From NCBI GenBank assembly GCA_020850915.1, contig JADZDV010000306.1:1-11068 (forward strand): a stretch of DNA of 11,068 nucleotides. Reading direction: 5' to 3'. The translations under genes and the position numbers were made by a program. The notes below the pieces were generated by a model, which searched no databases, was not told the origin of the DNA, and worked only from the letters and a program-made list of their open reading frames with translations. Position 1 is the stretch's first letter, and each line of letters begins with the position of its first letter. This document shows positions 7,176 to 11,068 of this stretch, piece by piece. Source of the stretch: Chloroflexota bacterium. GTDB taxonomy: Bacteria > Chloroflexota > UBA6077 > JADZDV01.

Positions 7176-7213
7176 CACCATCGATCTGAGATCGGTGGGT
7201 GTGCTCGACACAC
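7176..7213 (+). terminator. Two short hairpins after the MoxR operon, possible terminator
   Basis: CGATC-TGA-GATCG (7182-7194), flanked by CAC/GTG (7176-7178 with 7195-7197), is followed by GTGTG-CTCGA-CACAC (7199-7213). They begin 15 nt after the DUF4129 stop. There is no T-run, so intrinsic termination is uncertain. They could instead stabilise the mRNA end. Confidence 0.3.
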
Positions 7214-7214
7214 T

Positions 7215-7240
7215 ACGACACGACCGCCACACGACACGAC
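7215..7240 (+). repeat. Short direct repeat ACGACACGAC x2
   Basis: Two exact 10-nt copies (7215-7224 and 7231-7240) lie in a CAC/CGAC-rich low-complexity tract between the MoxR operon and the amidohydrolase gene. No function is evident; the tract may be chance or a regulatory binding region. Confidence 0.4.
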
Positions 7241-7306
7241 ACACCAGCCCGCCCCTGAGGCGCGCGCGGCCAACGTAGTAGACTGACACTTGCGCACGAG
7301 AGGCGC

Positions 7307-7314
7307 GGGGAGGT
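7307..7314 (+). promoter_or_regulatory. Ribosome binding site fixing the amidohydrolase start
   Basis: GGGGAGGT lies 8 nt before ATG 7323. It rules out the longer in-frame GTG/TTG-type starts further upstream near 7290, because the protein then begins directly with the metal-binding strand MNIDMHAH. Confidence 0.75.
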
Positions 7315-7322
7315 CAATCGGC

Positions 7323-8348
7323 ATGAATATCGACATGCACGCCCATATCATCACCCCGGAGATGATTCGGCAGCTCCGGGGTATCAGCAAGGAGCACGCG
7401 CCGGAGATCACGCCGACGGACGACAAGCCCTACCCCTCGCCCCAGACGACCAGCGATCGGGGCTACATCGTCTCCCTGCCGTACCGCGGGCGGCGGACGA
7501 CCTGGCCGCAGGGCGGCCACGACGTGGACAAGCGGCTCGAAGACATGGCGCGCACCGGCATCGATTGCCAGGCGATCTCCCAGTTCCCGGCGATGTTCCT
7601 CTACGACATCCCGCTCGAGGTGGGAATCGAGTTCGCGAAGGTGCAGAACGAAGAGTTCGCCGCGCTAAAGAAGAAGTATCCCGGCAAGTTCGCGCCGCTC
7701 GCCGCCGTGCCGCTCCAGGACGGCCAGGCTGCCGCCGACGAGCTGGAGCGCGCCGTCAAGCACCTCGGCCTCCACGGCGTCGGCACCGCCACCAGCCTCG
7801 GCCTGAAGAACCTCGACGAGCCGCGCCTCGAGCCGTTCTTCGCCAAGCTGAACGAGCTGCGGGTGCCCTGGTTCATCCACTGCTCCGGCTCGCCTCTGAA
7901 GCAGCGCGTCCCGAACTACTACCTCGAGAACTTCGTCGGCAACCCGCTCGAGACGACGATCGCCGTGACCTCCCTGATCTTCGGCGGCGTCATCGAGCGC
8001 TATCCCAACATCCGGGTCTGGACGCCTCACGCTGGCGGCTACGTGCCGTTCCAGTTCGGCCGCTACGACCACGGCTGGGAGTGGCGCGATGAGCCGAAGG
8101 CGGTCATCAAGCAGAAGCCGAGCACGTACCTGCACGCCTTCAAGTTCGACATCATCTCCCACAGCATGCCGGCCTTGAACTACATGGTCCAGACCTTCGG
8201 GCCGGAGCGGGTCTATCTCGGCACGGACTACCCGTTCGACATGGGCACCGGCGACCCGGTGGGCATCGTGAATGCGATCGAGACCACGGATGAAGCCGGT
8301 AAGGCGCTCATCCGCGGCGGCAACGCGCAGCAGGCGCTCGGCCTGTAG
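7323..8348 (+). CDS. Amidohydrolase-2 family protein, ACMSD-like metal-dependent decarboxylase/hydrolase
   Basis: The protein has 341 residues, the normal length for the family, and starts at ATG 7323. Members are TIM-barrel enzymes with a mononuclear zinc or manganese site. They include aminocarboxymuconate-semialdehyde decarboxylase, gamma-resorcylate decarboxylase and related non-oxidative decarboxylases. The ligands are visible: His6 and His8 in DMHAHII, His186 in WFIHCSGSP, and Asp302 in LGTDYPFD. His236 in TPHAGG is the catalytic histidine of the family, and RYPNIRVW precedes it as in ACMSD relatives. All key residues are present, so it should be active. No signal peptide is seen; the protein is cytoplasmic. 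A cupin gene follows after 26 nt with its own ribosome site, so the two are probably co-transcribed. Substrate cannot be told from sequence; an aromatic or muconic-type acid is a reasonable guess. Confidence 0.9.
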   Translation: MNIDMHAHIITPEMIRQLRGISKEHAPEITPTDDKPYPSPQTTSDRGYIVSLPYRGRRTTWPQGGHDVDKRLEDMARTGIDCQAISQFPAMFLYDIPLEVGIEFAKVQNEEFAALKKKYPGKFAPLAAVPLQDGQAAADELERAVKHLGLHGVGTATSLGLKNLDEPRLEPFFAKLNELRVPWFIHCSGSPLKQRVPNYYLENFVGNPLETTIAVTSLIFGGVIERYPNIRVWTPHAGGYVPFQFGRYDHGWEWRDEPKAVIKQKPSTYLHAFKFDIISHSMPALNYMVQTFGPERVYLGTDYPFDMGTGDPVGIVNAIETTDEAGKALIRGGNAQQALGL

Positions 8349-8374
8349 CGGCTCCATCGGCAAGGAGTGGTCTC

Positions 8375-8944
8375 ATGGGTCAAGCAGCGGTGCGGGAAGC
8401 CGTGGACGCATTCTTTGCCGATGCTCGCCGCCGATTCGCGGCCGGGGGCGTGGCGGCTGACGCGCTCCTGGCGCTGGGCGGTCAGCTCGCCGCACTTGCG
8501 GAGGTGATCTACTCCCCGCGGGCGCACACGGCCGCCATGGAAGATCCCACCGTGATCTCCAGCGTGCTACGGACAGACCCCGACGGGATGACGCTCGTCA
8601 AAGTGCGCTTCACTTCGCCCCGTGAAGCCGCGGCCGTCCACGAGCATCGCGCCTGGTACGTGCTCCGGGTTATCAGTGGCCAGGAGCAGTACACCGAGTT
8701 CGAACGACTCGACGATGGGTCACAGGAGGGCTACGCCGAGCTACGAGCCGGCCCGACGCGTCTGCTCGGGCCCGGCGACATCCTCACCACCCTCACGCCC
8801 GTCATCCATCTCCACGAGGATTACCAGGGGCAAGGCGTGGACGAACTGATGCTGCTCGGCGAGAACCCCGGCGCCATCCCCGTGCGACGCTTTGACCCGG
8901 CCGCGAAGACCACCTGGGTCTCGGCACCTCGCAGATACGGCTGA
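8375..8944 (+). CDS. Cupin, cysteine-dioxygenase-like metal-dependent protein
   Basis: This is a 189-residue protein with ATG 8375 preceded by AAGGAG (8362-8367) at 7 nt. A helical N-terminal part (about 1-45) precedes a double-stranded beta-helix. The first metal motif is VHEHRAWYVLRVISGQEQY with His89 and His91. The second is VIHLHED with His145 and His147, preceded by GPGDI as in cupins. The C-terminal LLGENPGAIPVRRFDP resembles the YG-x-N-P-x-x-x-x-R-F segment of cysteine-dioxygenase-like predicted metal enzymes (COG5553 type). Such proteins bind iron or another divalent metal in the cytoplasm and oxidise thiols or small acids; many are uncharacterised. Pairing with the amidohydrolase suggests a shared substrate pathway. 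The fold call is firm; true thiol dioxygenase activity is not shown. It is convergent with the Fe-S gene downstream. Confidence 0.82.
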   Translation: MGQAAVREAVDAFFADARRRFAAGGVAADALLALGGQLAALAEVIYSPRAHTAAMEDPTVISSVLRTDPDGMTLVKVRFTSPREAAAVHEHRAWYVLRVISGQEQYTEFERLDDGSQEGYAELRAGPTRLLGPGDILTTLTPVIHLHEDYQGQGVDELMLLGENPGAIPVRRFDPAAKTTWVSAPRRYG

Positions 8945-8957
8945 ACTCCCCTGACCC

Positions 8958-8977
8958 CCAGCGCCCAGGTGCGCTGG
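8958..8977. terminator. Hairpin between convergent genes, possible bidirectional terminator
   Basis: CCAGCGC-CCAGGT-GCGCTGG is a perfect 7-bp stem with a 6-nt loop, 14 nt after the cupin stop and 36 nt from the end of the opposite gene. No T-run follows on either strand, as is common in GC-rich genomes. Placement supports a terminator role. Confidence 0.5.
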
Positions 8978-9012
8978 CAGCCAGCTCCCTCTCCCCCCGC
9001 CAGGTAGTCCGG

Positions 9013-9720
9013 TTACTTCGTCGGCTGGTAGAAGGGGCTGGCGCCAGTCGGGTCTGGGGCGCCCTTGGCGGGTTGGTAGTACGGGTTCGAGCCGCCGGCG
9101 TGGTCGGTGGAGTCAATGATCTCCTCGATCTCCGGGACGTGCTGCTTGACCAGCTTCGAGACGCCCTGCTTCAGTGTCACCGAGGCCATGCCACAGCCCT
9201 GGCAGCCGCCGCCCATCCGCACGTACGCCGTCCGCTCCCTGACGTCCAGGAGCTGGACGAAGCCGCCGTGGCTCGCGACGCCCGGATTGATCATCGTGTC
9301 TATGACTTCCTGAACCCGCTGCGCCAGCGGATCGTCCCACTCGCGCGTGCCGCCCGGCCCGGCGGGGCCCGCCATCGGCAGGATCGGCTCCGCCGGGGGC
9401 GGGTCGATCTGGAAGCCCTTCTGGAGCAGGTTGTCGTAGTAGTCCACCCGCGCGCCGCGGACGTACTGGGCACTACCAGCATCCACCAGGACGGCGATGC
9501 CGCCGCCGTTCAGCTCGACGTCCTGGTCTGTGCGCGAGGAGCTGTCCACCAGCGCCATGCCGTACTCGGGGCCGCTCATACCCATGCCCTTGACGGCGAT
9601 GCGCAGCGCGCCGTGGCCGGCCAGGCCCTTTGCCTGGATCACCTCCAGAATCTTGTCGCGCGCATCCGACGTGAAGGTGAGGTCCGGGCGGGTGGCCTCG
9701 TCCCGATCGTTGCCTGGCAT
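9013..9720 (-). CDS. nfuA: NfuA-type Fe-S cluster carrier (degenerate A-type domain plus NifU domain)
   Basis: The protein has 235 residues, ATG at 9720, with GAGGA 7 nt upstream. Residues about 14-107 are an IscA/HesB-like A-type domain (LTFTSDARDKILEVI, the ALRIAVKG strand, and the DYYDNLLQKGFQIDPP end). Its usual cysteines are absent, as in NfuA. Residues about 130-205 are a NifU C-terminal domain with MGGGCQGCGMAS, in which Cys173 and Cys176 form the CxxC that binds a [4Fe-4S] cluster shared by a dimer. A Pro/Gly linker (108-126) joins the domains. The order matches NfuA, which delivers clusters to apoproteins and protects them under oxidative or iron stress. The C-terminus carries two similar short motifs, NPYYQPAK (212-219) and SPFYQPTK (228-235). 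The gene stands alone, not in a suf or isc operon. The symbol is given by architecture; confidence in function is high. Confidence 0.92.
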   Translation of the reverse strand: MPGNDRDEATRPDLTFTSDARDKILEVIQAKGLAGHGALRIAVKGMGMSGPEYGMALVDSSSRTDQDVELNGGGIAVLVDAGSAQYVRGARVDYYDNLLQKGFQIDPPPAEPILPMAGPAGPGGTREWDDPLAQRVQEVIDTMINPGVASHGGFVQLLDVRERTAYVRMGGGCQGCGMASVTLKQGVSKLVKQHVPEIEEIIDSTDHAGGSNPYYQPAKGAPDPTGASPFYQPTK

Positions 9721-9753
9721 CGTAGTGTCCTCGTGTGGTCTTGCTCTCGATGA

Positions 9754-9759
9754 ATAGTA
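9754..9759 (-). promoter_or_regulatory. Candidate -10 element (TACTAT) for the Fe-S carrier gene
   Basis: On the minus strand TACTAT lies 33 nt before the ATG, in the only AT-leaning part of the leader. No convincing -35 is visible, so the call rests on the -10 alone. Confidence 0.3.
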
Positions 9760-9836
9760 CCAGATGCGGGACATCCGCCCCGGACCAGTAACGTCCCACG
9801 AGTGTGCCGCGGTGATGTTCCAGCACCGGCCACCCG

Positions 9837-9966
9837 GTAGGGGCGCTGCTTGCTGCGCCCGCTGGCCCCGACGCACTCCTGAGAAATGCTGCACGAGCGG
9901 AGCAAGCAGCACCCCTACAACGACAACTTCAGCGGAGCAAGCGCACCCCTACAACGACAACTTCAA
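9837..9966. repeat. Cluster of three related repeats: one inverted, two in tandem
   Basis: Copy A (9837-9860, reading leftward) is GGGCGCAGCAAGCAGCGCCC followed by CTAC on the minus strand and is itself a hairpin (GGGCGC with GCGCCC). Copy B (9895-9918) matches it at 21 of 24 positions on the plus strand. Copy C (9930-9952) repeats B with AG deleted. B and C also share the downstream TACAACGACAACTTCA, giving a tandem duplication of about 35 nt (9897-9931 and 9932-9965). A and B face each other across 34 nt, so a large stem-loop is possible. The look is that of a dispersed REP-like intergenic repeat, but only this locus can be seen. Confidence 0.75.
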
Positions 9967-10025
9967 CAGAAGCCGGTCGCATCCCGCCCCATACCGCTGG
10001 CATGCACGCTACGCCGGGGTCTGTC

Positions 10026-10046
10026 AGATCGCTCGCCCCGCGATCT
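10026..10046 (+). other. Hairpin upstream of recF
   Basis: AGATCGC-TCGCCCC-GCGATCT is a perfect 7-bp stem with a 7-nt loop followed by TCTC. It could end readthrough transcription before recF; no role is proven. Within the gene-free stretch 9721-10192 I see no convincing ORF. Confidence 0.4.
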
Positions 10047-10094
10047 TCTCGTCAACTGCACGTGGCGTCGCAGGCAGCGAGGATATGGGAGTGC

Positions 10095-10100
10095 TAGGAT
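10095..10100 (+). promoter_or_regulatory. Candidate -10 element (TAGGAT) upstream of recF
   Basis: TAGGAT matches a bacterial -10 at four of six positions and lies about 93 nt before the recF ATG. The -35 position is poor. A GC-rich hairpin (CTCGCG...CGCGAG, 10112-10134) falls in the resulting leader. Confidence 0.25.
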
Positions 10101-10192
10101 AGCCAACCGTGCTCGCGCGGCGAAGGGCCGCGAGTGAGCGGAATCGGACGCTGCTCGAAACCGCCTGGCGCTGCGCGGGCCGCGGTAGATCC

Positions 10193-11068
10193 ATGTACTT
10201 ACGTCAACTTGTCCTCGCCAACTTCCGCGGCTATCGCCGGCTGCTGCTCGACCTGCAGCCCGGTCTGACCGTGTTTGTCGGCGAGAACGGCCAGGGCAAG
10301 AGCAACCTGCTGGAGTCCGTCCACGTCCTGGCTACCACTCGTTCGTTGCGCGCCAGCTCCGAGGGCGAGCTGATCAACTGGCAGGAGCTGGAGGGTCCGC
10401 TGCCCTTCGCCCGGCTGGAAGGGAGGCTGGTGCGAGGCAACGGCGAGACCCACGTGGAGATCGTCCTCCGGGCCGAGACCGCCGCGGAGGGCGCCGACGG
10501 CGCACCGCCCGCCGTGAGCCGACTGGTGCGACTGAACGGCCTGCCGGCGCGTGCCTCCGATGTCGTGGGGCAGGTAGTGGTGGTGCTCTTCTCACCAGAG
10601 GACGTGGCGCTGGCGACCGGGCCGCCTGTCGGCCGGCGGCGCTACCTGGACATCACCTGCTCCCAGGTGAGCCGCCGCTACCTGCGCAACCTCCAGAGCT
10701 ACAACCGCGTCCTGCTCCAGCGCAACGCGCTGCTGCGCCAGATTCGGGAGCGGCGCCAGGCGCGGCCCAGTCTGAGCCCGTGGGACGATGAGCTCGTGGA
10801 CCTCGGCAGCCGGATCCTGGCCCACCGGCTCCAACTGGTGGCCGAGGTGAACGGGCGACTCGTGGAGTGTTACCGGGTGCTCTCCGGCGGAAGCCACGAG
10901 GTGCGGATCGCGTACCGTGCCACGGTCTTCGAGGGGGTGTGGCTGCCACCGCTGGAGGAGGCGGACGTCTCGGCGGAGGCGATCGCTGCCGCCTTCCGCT
11001 CGCGGCTGGCCGAGGTGGCCCAGCGGGAGTCGGAGCAGGCGGTCACCCTGGTGGGACCGCACCGCGAC
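10193..11068 (+). CDS. recF: DNA replication and repair protein RecF (3' end outside window)
   Basis: The frame runs open for 292 codons from ATG 10193 to the right edge; RecF is usually 360-400 residues, so about three quarters is present. RecF is an SMC-like ATPase that, with RecO and RecR, loads RecA onto gapped DNA. The start MYLRQLVLANFRGYRRL is the typical RecF N-terminus. Walker A VGENGQGKSNLLES is at 29-42. The RecF signature with SPEDVALATGPPVGRRRYLD occupies about 134-153, then YLRNLQSYNRVLLQRN. The window ends in TLVGPHRD, the family's second signature before the ABC-type signature and Walker B. The ribosome site is weak. No dnaN is upstream: the 470 bp before it are non-coding, so the classical dnaA-dnaN-recF cluster is not kept here. 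Confidence 0.97.
   Translation, partial: MYLRQLVLANFRGYRRLLLDLQPGLTVFVGENGQGKSNLLESVHVLATTRSLRASSEGELINWQELEGPLPFARLEGRLVRGNGETHVEIVLRAETAAEGADGAPPAVSRLVRLNGLPARASDVVGQVVVVLFSPEDVALATGPPVGRRRYLDITCSQVSRRYLRNLQSYNRVLLQRNALLRQIRERRQARPSLSPWDDELVDLGSRILAHRLQLVAEVNGRLVECYRVLSGGSHEVRIAYRATVFEGVWLPPLEEADVSAEAIAAAFRSRLAEVAQRESEQAVTLVGPHRD

Noticed and set aside
9897..9965. Possible mini CRISPR array
   Set aside because: The two 35-nt copies are directly adjacent with no spacer between them, and no cas gene is present.
9764..10137. Two overlapping plus-strand frames between the Fe-S gene and recF
   Set aside because: They run through the tandem repeats, have no ribosome site and no recognisable domain.
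9721..10192. Replication origin near recF
   Set aside because: No DnaA-box-like TTATCCACA sequences, no AT-rich unwinding element and no dnaA or dnaN next to it.

Overview
The window is 11 kb of very GC-rich bacterial DNA with densely packed genes and frequent TTG/GTG starts. The gene content fits a Chloroflexota-like bacterium (Thermomicrobia/Sphaerobacter type): a DrrAB-type exporter under a MarR regulator, a MoxR-DUF58-DUF4129 operon, an NfuA-type Fe-S carrier and a recF away from dnaN. This placement is an inference from style and content, because no rRNA or other phylogenetic marker is present.

Layout, left to right. (1) 2-1003 (+): the 3' part of a DedA-family membrane protein with an unusually long second membrane region, cut by the left edge. 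(2) 1004-1453: no intact gene, but a decayed RelE/ParE-type toxin gene (1125-1393) whose three parts lie in three different frames. (3) 3489-1454 (-): an overlapping operon of a MarR-type repressor, a DrrA-like ABC ATPase interrupted by an in-frame TGA, and an ABC-2 permease. (4) 3490-3612: a divergent control region with an unusually AT-rich stretch and the palindrome TTGACTGTCAA. (5) 3613-7161 (+): MoxR AAA+ ATPase, DUF58 protein and a polytopic DUF4129 protein, tightly coupled; no transglutaminase domain is visible in the cluster. (6) 7323-8944 (+): a two-gene operon of an ACMSD-like amidohydrolase/decarboxylase and a cysteine-dioxygenase-like cupin. (7) 9720-9013 (-): an NfuA-architecture Fe-S protein, convergent with the cupin gene across a 7-bp-stem hairpin. 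(8) 9721-10192: about 470 bp without a gene, holding a cluster of three related 22-24-nt palindrome-like repeats, two of them in tandem copies and one inverted, plus two hairpins. (9) 10193-11068 (+): the 5' part of recF, running off the right edge.

How the genes work together. The MarR/ABC operon looks like a drug- or toxicant-responsive exporter, but its ATPase carries a nonsense codon, so the system may be dead in this strain, or the codon may be an assembly error. The MoxR-DUF58-DUF4129 genes form a known chaperone-plus-envelope-protein module. The amidohydrolase and cupin are probably two metal-dependent steps or accessory activities on one small organic acid; the substrate cannot be read from sequence. 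I see no clear new defence or mobile system. The most informative oddities are the two damaged genes, the DedA C-terminal extension, the repeat cluster upstream of recF and the amidohydrolase-cupin pair.
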